Shown: positions 1 through 6,207 of the stretch, piece after piece | Numbering within the stretch: the stretch's first letter is position 1 | Layout: each line of letters starts with the position of its first letter | NCBI GenBank assembly: GCA_046757585.1 | Contig: JBHHYR010000174.1 | Span: 1-8,282, forward strand | Length of the DNA: 8,282 nt | From: JBHHYR01 sp046757585 | GTDB taxonomy: Bacteria > Desulfobacterota > Binatia > HRBIN30 | Direction of reading: 5' to 3' | The notes under the pieces: generated by a model | The model's input: only the letters and a program-made list of their open reading frames with translations | Database searches by the model: none | What the model was told of the DNA's origin: nothing | Translations under genes and position numbers: made by a program

Positions 1-379
1 GCGCCTCGTCGACACTGCCCGTCAGCGCCGGGCAGGGATCACTGCCGCTGTACAAGGTGTCCGAGCTGTTCAGCTTCAGGATCAGCGGCAGCTCGCCCGC
101 ATACTCCGCTGCACCGGCCTCGATGAAGCCGAGCGGCGCCGCGTAGGCGTTGCACCCTGCCGCCAAGGCGAGATCAAAGTGATAGCGCGGATCGTACGCT
201 GGTGGGTTCGGTGCAAAGCTGCGCCCGGGTCCGTGCTCGAACCCTTGGTCCACTGGCAGGATCACGAGCCGACCGGTCCCTGCCAGTCGCCCGTGATTCA
301 GCAGGCGGGCGATATTCGTCCGGGTGCCCGGAGCGTCGCTCGCGTACCAACTCAATATTTCTCGAACTCGTTCTGTCAC
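1..379 (-). CDS. fbaB: Class I fructose-bisphosphate aldolase (FbaB/DhnA family), N-terminal part, cut by the window edge
   Basis: Cytosolic glycolytic and gluconeogenic enzyme that cleaves or forms fructose-1,6-bisphosphate from dihydroxyacetone phosphate and glyceraldehyde-3-phosphate. The first 126 codons are visible with no stop. Residues 28-36 (NHGRLAGTG), 41-49 (LPVDQGFEH), 54-58 (SFAPN), 73-77 (AAGCN) and 97-104 (LPLILKLN) match the start of the E. coli FbaB barrel, where the equivalent run contains GRLAGTG, ILPVDQG and LAIEAGCN. The protein lacks the roughly 45-residue N-terminal extension of E. coli FbaB. The Schiff-base lysine should lie beyond the window, so catalytic competence cannot be judged. 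The GTG start is chosen because AAGGAGG lies 6 nt upstream. It lies on the same strand as zwf and opcA, 195 bp after opcA, so it may be part of that unit or have its own promoter. A related DhnA-type aldolase acting on another sugar is possible but less likely. Confidence 0.88.
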   Translation of the reverse strand, partial: MTERVREILSWYASDAPGTRTNIARLLNHGRLAGTGRLVILPVDQGFEHGPGRSFAPNPPAYDPRYHFDLALAAGCNAYAAPLGFIEAGAAEYAGELPLILKLNSSDTLYSGSDPCPALTGSVDEA

Positions 380-574
380 AGCCTTCCTCCTTCCGATCGC
401 GCCAGATCAGGTCGATCCGGCACGCAGTGGTCGCTGCGGGCCCCAACCAACCGCTTCTTGAGTGAGACACACCTGCGGCACCTGGTCATCCGGAGCCCCC
501 CAGTGCAAAATGCCATATTGTGCTGGCCACGAAAAGGCCGGCGCAGCGTCCGGGCCCGGCTTGCTCTCGGCGTT
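380..574. other. Intergenic gap between opcA and the aldolase gene
   Basis: This 195-bp stretch holds the aldolase ribosome-binding site. I see no convincing gene in it. On the minus strand just after opcA there is a weak 5-bp GCCGG/CCGGC stem with a 14-nt loop followed by four T (532-560). This is too weak to call a terminator. An AT-richer patch at about 505-522 (minus strand CAATATGGCATTTTGC) could carry a -10 element for a separate aldolase promoter, but no good -35 is visible. Confidence 0.5.
386..392 (-). promoter_or_regulatory. Strong ribosome-binding site for the aldolase
   Basis: On the minus strand AAGGAGG is followed by a 6-nt spacer and GTG at 379. The match to the anti-Shine-Dalgarno sequence and the ideal spacing decide the start. 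The conserved aldolase sequence begins soon after. Confidence 0.75.
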
Positions 575-1705
575 TCACGGTTCCGCCCCGGGCAACAAGC
601 TTACGAGCCGATCAGCAACCAGCAACGCCTCCTCATAAACCTGATCGCGACCAGCGATCAGATCGAGCTCGTCGCTGACCAGCAGGGCCGTATCACGCAC
701 GCCCAGAGGAACGACCCGGGACAGGGCAGCCACGCCTGGCAGCTCCACCGTAGCGCGAACCGCACGTTCATCGCACCGGGTGAGACCGAAGCGCGCCGGT
801 GATGCGCCCGAGGCGGCGAGCGTCACCTGGTGCAAGGCTCCAGGCGCTTGGACGCCACGCGGGTGGATCTCCACCGTAATGGGCTGGCCGCCGTCGAGGG
901 TGTACACACAGCGTTGCGCGTCGCGCCGGCCAGATGCCGGCGTCCAGCCCAGACGGCTGGCCAGCCAGCCCAACCAGAGAAACGCCTCGGCTGTCGCGAC
1001 ACCTGCGTTCACCTCCACACTGACGCGGTCGAGGCGCTCGAGGTACTCCTGCTCGTGCGGGGAGTCGAAGAACTGGGCCGTCAGGGCACGCCACGGCGTC
1101 AAGCGGTTCCACGCCAGGTCAGCGAGGGCAAGCGGCGGGTCGTGCGCAAGCAACGCAGCGAGAGACCGCAACGCCACGGCGCTGTTGGCGAATGCCGAGC
1201 TGTCGGTGAACGAACGATCGGCGAGTGCATTCAGTTCCGCGAACAGCCGTGTCTCAAGAGGCGCCTGTCCACGCCACCAGACAACCAACGGCAAGTCCGG
1301 CACCAACAACGCCAGCAGCAGATGCGGCAGCCCGCCGACCGCATCGCCTTTGGCCACAACCGTGATCTGCTCACAACAAATGTGCTGGCGCTCTGCAAGA
1401 TGGCAGAGCACCGATACCGACGCCTCGCACGTCGCCGGCGCAGCCTCGGCCTGCGCAGTCAGCAGGAAGATCCGGCAGGGGTGCCGCAGGGTGAGGGCCG
1501 CAACGGTATCACTCACCTCTTGCGGCCGGTCGTTGGGGGCCAGAACGACTGCCAGGTTCAAGGTGCATGAACGGACCACTGCACCGGCAACACCAGTGGG
1601 CGGGGTCTGCTCAGCGTCTTCCCACAACCGCGCCAGGGCCCGTTCGATGCGAGCGGGATCCACCGGCTGCGGCGGAGCAAGGGGGAATGGTCGGGCGGCG
1701 TCCAT
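575..1705 (-). CDS. opcA: Glucose-6-phosphate dehydrogenase assembly protein OpcA
   Basis: Cytosolic partner that promotes assembly and activation of glucose-6-phosphate dehydrogenase in cyanobacteria and actinobacteria; it has no known catalytic activity. The 376-residue product shows the family landmarks: RSCTLNL (45-51), HPCRIFLL (75-82), CCEQITV (110-116), the hallmark PDLPLVVWWRG (136-146) and ADRSFTDSS (162-170). A variable beta-rich C-terminal half follows. The ATG at 1705 is chosen because it lies 4 bp after the zwf stop, indicating translational coupling; an in-frame extension to 1891 would run into zwf. There is no clear Shine-Dalgarno of its own. Cysteines lie at 47, 77, 93, 101, 110, 111, 266 and 311, with none in the last 65 residues, so redox control through a C-terminal cysteine pair as described in cyanobacteria is not evident. 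The fold-level assignment is firm; the strength of activation is unknown. Confidence 0.9.
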   Translation of the reverse strand: MDAARPFPLAPPQPVDPARIERALARLWEDAEQTPPTGVAGAVVRSCTLNLAVVLAPNDRPQEVSDTVAALTLRHPCRIFLLTAQAEAAPATCEASVSVLCHLAERQHICCEQITVVAKGDAVGGLPHLLLALLVPDLPLVVWWRGQAPLETRLFAELNALADRSFTDSSAFANSAVALRSLAALLAHDPPLALADLAWNRLTPWRALTAQFFDSPHEQEYLERLDRVSVEVNAGVATAEAFLWLGWLASRLGWTPASGRRDAQRCVYTLDGGQPITVEIHPRGVQAPGALHQVTLAASGASPARFGLTRCDERAVRATVELPGVAALSRVVPLGVRDTALLVSDELDLIAGRDQVYEEALLVADRLVSLLPGAEP

Positions 1706-1709
1706 GGGC

Positions 1710-3242
1710 TTACAGCCGCCGCCACACGCGTCCGTCCTGGGCCAGCAAGGCGTCCGCTTCCTGCGGTCCCCAGCTCCCCGCTTCGTAGTTCGGGAAATTG
1801 CTAGGCTCGGCGGCGGCCCACGTGTCGATGATGGGCATGACATGCGCCCACGCTTGTTCCAACCATTCGCCGCGAGCGAACAGCGTGGCATCGCCCCGCA
1901 TGCATTCGATCAGCAGCGTTTCGTATGCCGACGGCGGTTGGACGCCGAAGGCACTGCCGTAGCGGAACTCCATGTTCACCGGCCGCACGCGCAGACCTTG
2001 TCCGGGCCGTTTGGCAACGAACTTCAAGGAGATTCCTTCGTCAGGCTGAATGCGCAGGGCCAGCACGTTCGCTTCCAAGCGGTCGGCCGGGGTGCCGCCA
2101 AAGAGAAGGTGTGGGGCGCGCCGAAAATGAATACTGATCTCCGTCACCTGCTTCGGCAGGCGCTTGCCGGAGCGGACGTAGAAGGGTACATCGGCCCAGC
2201 GCCAGTTATCGATCAGAAATTTCACCGCGGCAAATGTTTCGGTGTTCGACTCCGGCGACACACCGGGCTCTTGACGATACGCGACCACGCGGCTGCCAGC
2301 CACTGCACCGGCACCGTATTGCCCGCGCGCCGCGAACTGGTGCACCGCCCCGGCAGAGATCGGTCGCAGTGCCCGTAGCACCTTGACCTTTTCGTTGCGC
2401 ACCGCCTGGGCATCGAAGGCAATCGGCGGTTCCATCGCCACTAGGCAGAGCAGCTGCATCATGTGGTTCTGAATCATGTCGCGCACAGCCCCCGCCTCTT
2501 CATAATACGCGCCACGGTCCTCGACGCCCAACTGCTCGGCCGCCGTAATTTGCACGTGCTCGATGTACCGGCGATTCCAGATCGGCTCGAAAATGCCGTT
2601 GCCAAAGCGAAACACCAGGAGGTTCTGCACCGTTTCCTTGCCGAGGTAGTGATCGATGCGGAAGATCTGCTCTTCTGCGAAGACGCCCAGGGTAACCTTA
2701 TTGAGGGCGCGTGCGGATTCCAGATCGTAGCCGAACGGTTTCTCGATGATGATGCGCTTCCAGCCCTCCCCTGGCAGTGCCGCCGGCCCTGCCAGGCGGC
2801 GCTCGCCGAGCCGGCACACCACCTCCGAATAGACACTCGGCGGCGTGGCGAGGTAGAAGACCCGGTTTCCTTGGGTCCCGCGTTCCCGGTCGATGGCCTG
2901 CAGCCGCTCGGCCACCGCCGAAAGCCCGGTGCGGTCGGCGAAGTCCTCGGCCACGTAAAAGAGGCCGCGCGCAAAGCTGTCCCACAGCGTTGGAGGAACG
3001 GATTCGCCGGTGCTTTCGGCAACCGCCTGCCGCATGCGGTCGCGAAACGATTCGTCATCCATGGGCGTGCGCGATACGCCCAGCACGGCGAATCCCGCAG
3101 GCAGATGGTTGCCACGTGCCAGGTCAAACAACGCCGGCATCAGTTTCCGCCTGGTCAAGTCTCCCGACGCACCAAAGATCGTCATGGCGCACGGATCGAC
3201 CGGTTTCTCGAGACGCTGTCCCTTGCGTAGGGGATTGCTCAA
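1710..3242 (-). CDS. zwf: Glucose-6-phosphate 1-dehydrogenase
   Basis: Oxidises glucose-6-phosphate to 6-phosphogluconolactone with NADP+ (or NAD+), the entry step of the oxidative pentose phosphate pathway, in the cytosol. The 510-residue length is normal for the family. The N-terminal Rossmann domain carries the dinucleotide motif GASGDLTRRKL (24-34). EKPFG lies at 167-171, and the substrate and active-site signature RIDHYLGKE at 195-203. NLLVFRFGN begins at 207, and QNH with the expected catalytic base His260 is at 258-260. By comparison with Leuconostoc G6PD, His198 should bind the phosphate and Asp197 pair with His260. The C-terminal domain is complete. TTG at 3242 is chosen because GGGAGGGAG lies 6 nt upstream and the resulting N-terminus (SNPLRKGQRLE) matches family members; the open frame extends to 3530 but is not family-like there. 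It is the first gene of the zwf-opcA unit. Confidence 0.96.
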   Translation of the reverse strand: MSNPLRKGQRLEKPVDPCAMTIFGASGDLTRRKLMPALFDLARGNHLPAGFAVLGVSRTPMDDESFRDRMRQAVAESTGESVPPTLWDSFARGLFYVAEDFADRTGLSAVAERLQAIDRERGTQGNRVFYLATPPSVYSEVVCRLGERRLAGPAALPGEGWKRIIIEKPFGYDLESARALNKVTLGVFAEEQIFRIDHYLGKETVQNLLVFRFGNGIFEPIWNRRYIEHVQITAAEQLGVEDRGAYYEEAGAVRDMIQNHMMQLLCLVAMEPPIAFDAQAVRNEKVKVLRALRPISAGAVHQFAARGQYGAGAVAGSRVVAYRQEPGVSPESNTETFAAVKFLIDNWRWADVPFYVRSGKRLPKQVTEISIHFRRAPHLLFGGTPADRLEANVLALRIQPDEGISLKFVAKRPGQGLRVRPVNMEFRYGSAFGVQPPSAYETLLIECMRGDATLFARGEWLEQAWAHVMPIIDTWAAAEPSNFPNYEAGSWGPQEADALLAQDGRVWRRL

Positions 3243-3248
3243 CTGTGA

Positions 3249-3257
3249 CTCCCTCCC
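3249..3257 (-). promoter_or_regulatory. Ribosome-binding site supporting a TTG start for zwf
   Basis: Minus-strand GGGAGGGAG, spacer TCACAG, then TTG at 3242. No ATG or GTG in the frame is as well placed, and the conserved NPLR segment begins at codon 3. Confidence 0.7.
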
Positions 3258-3340
3258 ACCCGCTGCCCCGTGCGCCGGTCTCGGCGGCACGAGACCCGCG
3301 TAGGATACCCGAGCGAGTCGGCCAGCGGAAGAGCGACGGA

Positions 3341-3369
3341 CGCGGCCGCTGCTGCGGCACGGGGCCGCG
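3341..3369. repeat. 7-bp inverted repeat (CGCGGCC/GGCCGCG) in the zwf upstream region
   Basis: CGCGGCC at 3341-3347 is perfectly complementary to GGCCGCG at 3363-3369, with a 15-nt loop. It lies about 100 bp upstream of the zwf start. It could be an RNA hairpin in the leader or a protein-binding site. In DNA this GC-rich, chance occurrence is possible. Confidence 0.4.
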
Positions 3370-3572
3370 GGGGAGGACCAGAAATGCCGGCTGCTTGCGT
3401 ATTGTCGTAGCTCATTGTAACCAGTCACCTTGGGCGAAGGGCGTTGGAACGGGGAGCAGGAGTCACGGGTCGCTGCCTGGGGCCAGGACCATCGAGACGG
3501 CTTGGTGAGCAGTGGGTCACCGGCGTGCAACCGGACTCTTACAGGCTACGGAAGAGGAGGACTACGGAGCGC

Positions 3573-3827
3573 ATGAGGGGGGCACGGAAAGCATCCGGGG
3601 GTGCTCCCAGGCACCTCCGGTCGTCCGATTCGAGGCGTCGGATCTCACGGCCTAGGCAGCGCGCGGTGGCGAACTTGAAGGTCCCTGGAGACCTTCTGCA
3701 ACGGGTGCAGCGTGTGGCCCGCCAGTTCGGGGTGACCAGGACGGCGGCAACCATCGCCCTCCTCGGCGAAGGGCTCAAAGCCGCCCACAAGCTCGGCGTC
3801 GGAACGGCCGGGCGGACCAAGCGGTAG
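3573..3827 (+). CDS. Small ribbon-helix-helix (CopG/Arc-like) DNA-binding protein
   Basis: 84-residue, strongly basic protein. Its C-terminal half has the layout of a ribbon-helix-helix domain. A short strand (NLKVP, 34-38) is followed by helix A (GDLLQRVQRVARQF, 39-52), a G-V-T turn at 53-55, and helix B (RTAATIALLGEGLKAAHK, 56-73). The first 30 residues are Arg/Ser-rich and probably disordered. Such domains dimerise through the strand and bind operator DNA, often as autorepressors or antitoxins; no toxin-like partner is next to it. The ATG at 3573 has AGGAGG 12 nt upstream and GGAG 3 nt upstream, neither ideally spaced. GTG at 3666 would give a 53-residue protein of typical minimal size, so the start is uncertain. 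It is divergent from zwf, so it may regulate zwf or itself. The target is unknown. Confidence 0.6.
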   Translation: MRGARKASGGAPRHLRSSDSRRRISRPRQRAVANLKVPGDLLQRVQRVARQFGVTRTAATIALLGEGLKAAHKLGVGTAGRTKR

Positions 3828-3828
3828 T

Positions 3829-3869
3829 CCGGCCGCAGAGCGAGACCGCCGGCGCGGCGAGTCGGCCGG
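3829..3869. terminator. Inverted repeat between convergent genes, possible bidirectional terminator
   Basis: CCGGCCG at 3829-3835 and CGGCCGG at 3863-3869 form a perfect 7-bp stem with a 27-nt GC-rich loop. It lies directly after the ribbon-helix-helix stop (it starts 2 nt after it) and 14 bp past the 3' end of the acyl-CoA dehydrogenase gene. No T-run follows on either strand, so it is not a classical intrinsic terminator. Its position between two converging genes is the main support. Confidence 0.3.
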
Positions 3870-3882
3870 GAACCTCGCGGCG

Positions 3883-5067
3883 CTAACTGCCTCGGGGCAA
3901 GCCGAGCACCTGCATCGCGATGATGCCGCGCATGATCTCCGAGGTACCCGACGCAATGCTGGCCGCCGGCGCACCGAGGAAAGCGTGCTGTACCCACTGC
4001 TCGGCGTTGCCACGGTGACTGCCCGGCACAGGTGTTTCGTACAACAAGCCTTTCGGGCCCAGCATCGCCATACCGATTTGCGGCATTCCCTGTGTCAGTT
4101 CCGTCCAGTGGAGCTTGATGATCGACGCTTCCGGGCCTGGCATGCCCATCCGCAGCAACTTATCAAGCGTCCGTTCGCAAGTGTGGCGGAAGGTCTCGAC
4201 GCCGAGATACATGCCGGCGAGGGCCTGGCGTACGATCTGATCATGCGCCGCGCCCTGTTGGCGGGCCAAGCGAATGAGCTGATCCCGCGCTTTTGCCAGC
4301 AGGATCTGCATTTCGACCACGTAGAGGATCCCACGCTCGTTCTGCAGCGCGGCCGTAGCGATTTGCCATCCGTTGTGGAGCTCCCCGAGGAGATTTCCGC
4401 GCGGCACGCGCACGTCTTCGAAGAACACTTCATTAAACTCGGCCTGCCCGCCGATCTGGCGTAACGGTCGCACGGTGATGCCGGCGCTCTTCATGTCGAC
4501 CAGCAGGCAGGAGATACCGTGCCGCCGTTTCGACTCCGGATCGGTTCGGCACAGCAGCATGCACCAGTCGGCGTGCTGAGCCAGGGTCGTCCACACCTTC
4601 TGGCCGTTGACGACAAAGTGGTCGCCGTCAAGGATAGCCGTGGTGCGCAGCGACGCCAGATCGGAGCCCGCGCTCGGTTCGGAGAAGCCGAAGCACCAGA
4701 GGTCTTCAGCAGTGAGAATGCGGGGGGCGAAGCGGCGCTTCTGCTCTTCGGTGCCGTAGGCGATGAGCGGCGGGCCGGCGATGCCAATGCCCAGGCTACC
4801 GATCACTTCGGGTGCTTCGGCATGCGCCATTTCCTGCGTGTAGACGATCTGCTCGGCGATCGACGCACCACGTCCGCCGTACTCGACCGGCCACGTGATG
4901 CCGACCCAGTGGGCCGCAGCAAGCCTCGCCTGCCAGGCGCGCAGCCGAGACACCCGCTCAGACTCCGGCAGCGCGGCAGTACGGGCCGGCCGCAGATCGT
5001 CCGGCACATTCCTGGCGAGCCAGCTGCGCAGCTCGCTGCGAAACGCCTCAATGTCTTGTGCGGTCAT
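3883..5067 (-). CDS. Acyl-CoA dehydrogenase, FadE-like, with catalytic Glu probably at the IVD position
   Basis: FAD-dependent alpha,beta-desaturation of an acyl-CoA thioester in the cytosol, passing electrons to electron-transfer flavoprotein. 394 residues, the normal length. The N-terminal helical domain (about 1-120) contains GITWPVEYGGRG (56-67). The middle beta domain carries the signature FGFSEPSAGSDLASL (126-140) and NGQKVWTT (154-161). The C-terminal domain ends with ASGTSEIMRG (372-381) and MQVLGLPRG. The residue aligned with MCAD Glu376, just before the GTS motif, is Ser373. Glu244 in NERG (243-246) aligns with the base of isovaleryl-CoA dehydrogenase, so it is the probable base. 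The ATG at 5067 is chosen by domain fit; the frame runs open to 5307 but over the preceding lipoprotein gene. The start has no strong ribosome-binding site. It lies 32 bp after the lipoprotein stop, probably in one operon. The substrate cannot be read from sequence; branched, aromatic or steroid-like acyl-CoAs are possible. Confidence 0.9.
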   Translation of the reverse strand: MTAQDIEAFRSELRSWLARNVPDDLRPARTAALPESERVSRLRAWQARLAAAHWVGITWPVEYGGRGASIAEQIVYTQEMAHAEAPEVIGSLGIGIAGPPLIAYGTEEQKRRFAPRILTAEDLWCFGFSEPSAGSDLASLRTTAILDGDHFVVNGQKVWTTLAQHADWCMLLCRTDPESKRRHGISCLLVDMKSAGITVRPLRQIGGQAEFNEVFFEDVRVPRGNLLGELHNGWQIATAALQNERGILYVVEMQILLAKARDQLIRLARQQGAAHDQIVRQALAGMYLGVETFRHTCERTLDKLLRMGMPGPEASIIKLHWTELTQGMPQIGMAMLGPKGLLYETPVPGSHRGNAEQWVQHAFLGAPAASIASGTSEIMRGIIAMQVLGLPRGS

Positions 5068-5099
5068 CGCCGGACTTCTAAACGCCCGCCGCCAGGCCG

Positions 5100-5717
5100 T
5101 CAACCTTGATCCGAAAATGTACGGGAGTATCGAGGCTGAATGTTGGAGTTGGAACGGGCCGGCACTGCGACCGGGGAAGCGATAGCCGTGGGCGTCGCCG
5201 TTCGAGTCGGCGCCTGCAGCGCTGGGGTCGGCGTACGCGTAGGTGACGGTGTCGCGACACCGGTGGGTGGGCCTCCGCTGGATCCTGGGGCTCCCGCGAG
5301 GATCCACGCCCGAATACGTTGGATATCTTCGGGCGCCAACGGCGGGGCGTTCAGCGGCATAGGGCTTCCAAGTGCACCGGCACCCGGGAGTTGGAGCTTC
5401 GTGAGCAGAAAACTCTCATCAGGCCTCCCGGGCACGACCCGCCGCAACCCGTCAGCACGGGCTGTCGTGTTGAAGGCCAGGACGTCCACCAGGTGGTCGC
5501 GAGACTGGCCCTCTTCCAGGACAAGGTCTCCTTGGCGGTCGGTCGCGTTGTGACATCCAGCAAACAGGCAATTGACGCTGAAGATGGTCTGTTGAATCGA
5601 GTCGAAGCTCGATCGGCTGGCCGCCGGTGGGCCATCTCCGGCGCACCCTGCGACGGCGCAGCAGGCGCTGCACGCTAGGGCTGCGAACCAGCCGCATCTG
5701 AACAGCTTCTGGCGCAC
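5100..5717 (-). CDS. Cytochrome-like lipoprotein with CX4CH motif and Thr/Pro-rich tail
   Basis: 205-residue predicted lipoprotein exported across the inner membrane. The N-terminus has basic residues, a hydrophobic stretch and the lipobox VAGC with Cys25 as the lipidation site. A domain of about 110 residues follows. It holds a single CLFAGCH (50-56), a CX4CH site like the noncanonical haem sites known in some c3 cytochromes, then RVVPGRPDESFLLTKL (93-108) and MPLNAPPLAPEDIQRIRAWI (120-139). This PGxPxxSxLxxKL plus MP...L...I..I..WI pattern is typical of single-haem domains in planctomycete and deltaproteobacterial surface proteins; Met120 is a candidate axial ligand. Residues 150-190 are Thr/Pro/Ala low complexity, probably a disordered spacer. 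The GTG start at 5717 gives the best signal peptide; its ribosome-binding site is poor. It lies between the exported small protein and the acyl-CoA dehydrogenase. Electron transfer is inferred, and covalent haem is not proven. Confidence 0.72.
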   Translation of the reverse strand: MRQKLFRCGWFAALACSACCAVAGCAGDGPPAASRSSFDSIQQTIFSVNCLFAGCHNATDRQGDLVLEEGQSRDHLVDVLAFNTTARADGLRRVVPGRPDESFLLTKLQLPGAGALGSPMPLNAPPLAPEDIQRIRAWILAGAPGSSGGPPTGVATPSPTRTPTPALQAPTRTATPTAIASPVAVPARSNSNIQPRYSRTFSDQG

Positions 5718-5797
5718 GAAGTGGACCGGGACAGACGGCGTTGGTGGCGGGCGATCCGTGGCCCCTTCAGGCCCAGATTGGCCGGATGGAGGAGCGC

Positions 5798-6169
5798 TCA
5801 GAGCTCCTTCACGGAGCCCACGACGATGCTCGCAATGCCCCGTTTGCTGAACTTCTTGCCGCTCACTTCTGCCCGTTCACCGGCGAGCTTCTTTGCCGCG
5901 TGGTACGGGTCGGGGTTGTTGTGATCGTCCAGCAGCAGGAACAGGTCACCCGCGTCAGTTAGCACACCGATCGGCAAGCCCTTCTTCGCACACAACTGGG
6001 CACAGGCTTTGTGGCTTGCACCTTTACTCCCCTTTGCCATGTAGCAGGCGAGATCCACGATCTCGCCGCGCACCGTCAGGTCCTCCTGGGCCCGGGCGTT
6101 AGCGGGGCAACTGAACAGCCACACGCATATGGCTACGAAGTACATGCCAGCAATCAGGCGTTGTCTCAC
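5798..6169 (-). CDS. Small exported protein with a conserved-looking Cys/His motif, function unknown
   Basis: 123 residues. A signal peptide (basic MRQR, hydrophobic core about 5-20, AxA site at 25-27) points to a periplasmic mature protein of about 96 residues. LFSC (18-21) resembles a lipobox poorly, so lipoprotein processing is less likely. The mature part begins with a beta-like GEIVDLACY (35-43), followed by GASHKACAQLCAKKGLPIGVL (50-70). Cys42, His53, Cys56 and Cys60 could bind a metal or form disulfides. The rest, including DLFLLLDD (75-82) and RAEVSGKKF (99-107), looks like a small beta barrel. I recall similar unnamed exported proteins in other bacteria but cannot name a family. The GTG start is well supported by AGGAGG 7 nt upstream (6177-6182). 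It is first in a probable three-gene unit, 80 bp before the cytochrome-like lipoprotein, and divergent from a sensor kinase. Confidence 0.75.
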   Translation of the reverse strand: MRQRLIAGMYFVAICVWLFSCPANARAQEDLTVRGEIVDLACYMAKGSKGASHKACAQLCAKKGLPIGVLTDAGDLFLLLDDHNNPDPYHAAKKLAGERAEVSGKKFSKRGIASIVVGSVKEL

Positions 6170-6207
6170 GTGAAGGCCTCCTCTTCCAAAAGATCGACGA
6201 CGGCACT

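Larger units (their letters stand above)
3243..3572. other. Divergent upstream region between zwf and the ribbon-helix-helix gene
   Basis: These 330 bases separate zwf (minus) from the small plus-strand gene. Open frames run through both strands but none has recognisable protein content, as expected for GC-rich DNA. The region contains the zwf ribosome-binding site, an inverted repeat at 3341-3369 and a minus-strand TACAAT at 3414-3419 that could be a -10 for zwf. No convincing -35 accompanies it (GCCCTT at 17-nt spacing). If used, it would give a zwf leader of about 165 nt. Confidence 0.45.

Noticed and set aside
532..560. Possible intrinsic terminator after opcA
   Set aside because: The stem is only 5 bp with a 14-nt loop and four T, too weak to support.
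179..802. Plus-strand open frame of 207 codons over the aldolase start and the end of opcA
   Set aside because: It crosses two genes and a gap on the opposite strand, with no recognisable sequence and no ribosome-binding site.
780..2378. Long open frame on the plus strand (532 codons) opposite opcA and zwf
   Set aside because: It lies antisense to two well-recognised genes, its translation is Arg/Ala/Ser-rich without any domain, and such frames are expected opposite GC-rich coding DNA.
2463..3230. Plus-strand open frame of 255 codons opposite zwf
   Set aside because: It is a mirror of the zwf coding frame; zwf has complete conserved motifs through the same stretch.
3573..3827. Antitoxin of a toxin-antitoxin pair
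   Set aside because: No small toxin gene lies beside it on either strand; the neighbours are zwf and an acyl-CoA dehydrogenase.
3539..4013. Minus-strand open frames continuing past the acyl-CoA dehydrogenase into the ribbon-helix-helix gene
   Set aside because: They are in other frames from the real gene, Arg/Pro/Ser-rich, and conflict with the coherent strand-helix-helix pattern on the plus strand.
5145..5270. Low-complexity repeats in the lipoprotein tail as a possible DNA repeat array
   Set aside because: The Thr/Pro/Ala repeats are irregular at the DNA level and are explained by a protein spacer.
5068..5307. N-terminal extension of the acyl-CoA dehydrogenase to an ATG at 5307
   Set aside because: It would overlap the lipoprotein gene by about 200 bp, and the added residues have no family similarity; the ATG at 5067 gives the normal length.
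5774..5806. AGGAGC/GCTCCT hairpin at the end of the exported-protein gene
   Set aside because: The 6-bp stem overlaps the stop codon region and has no T-run after it, so it is probably not a terminator within the operon.
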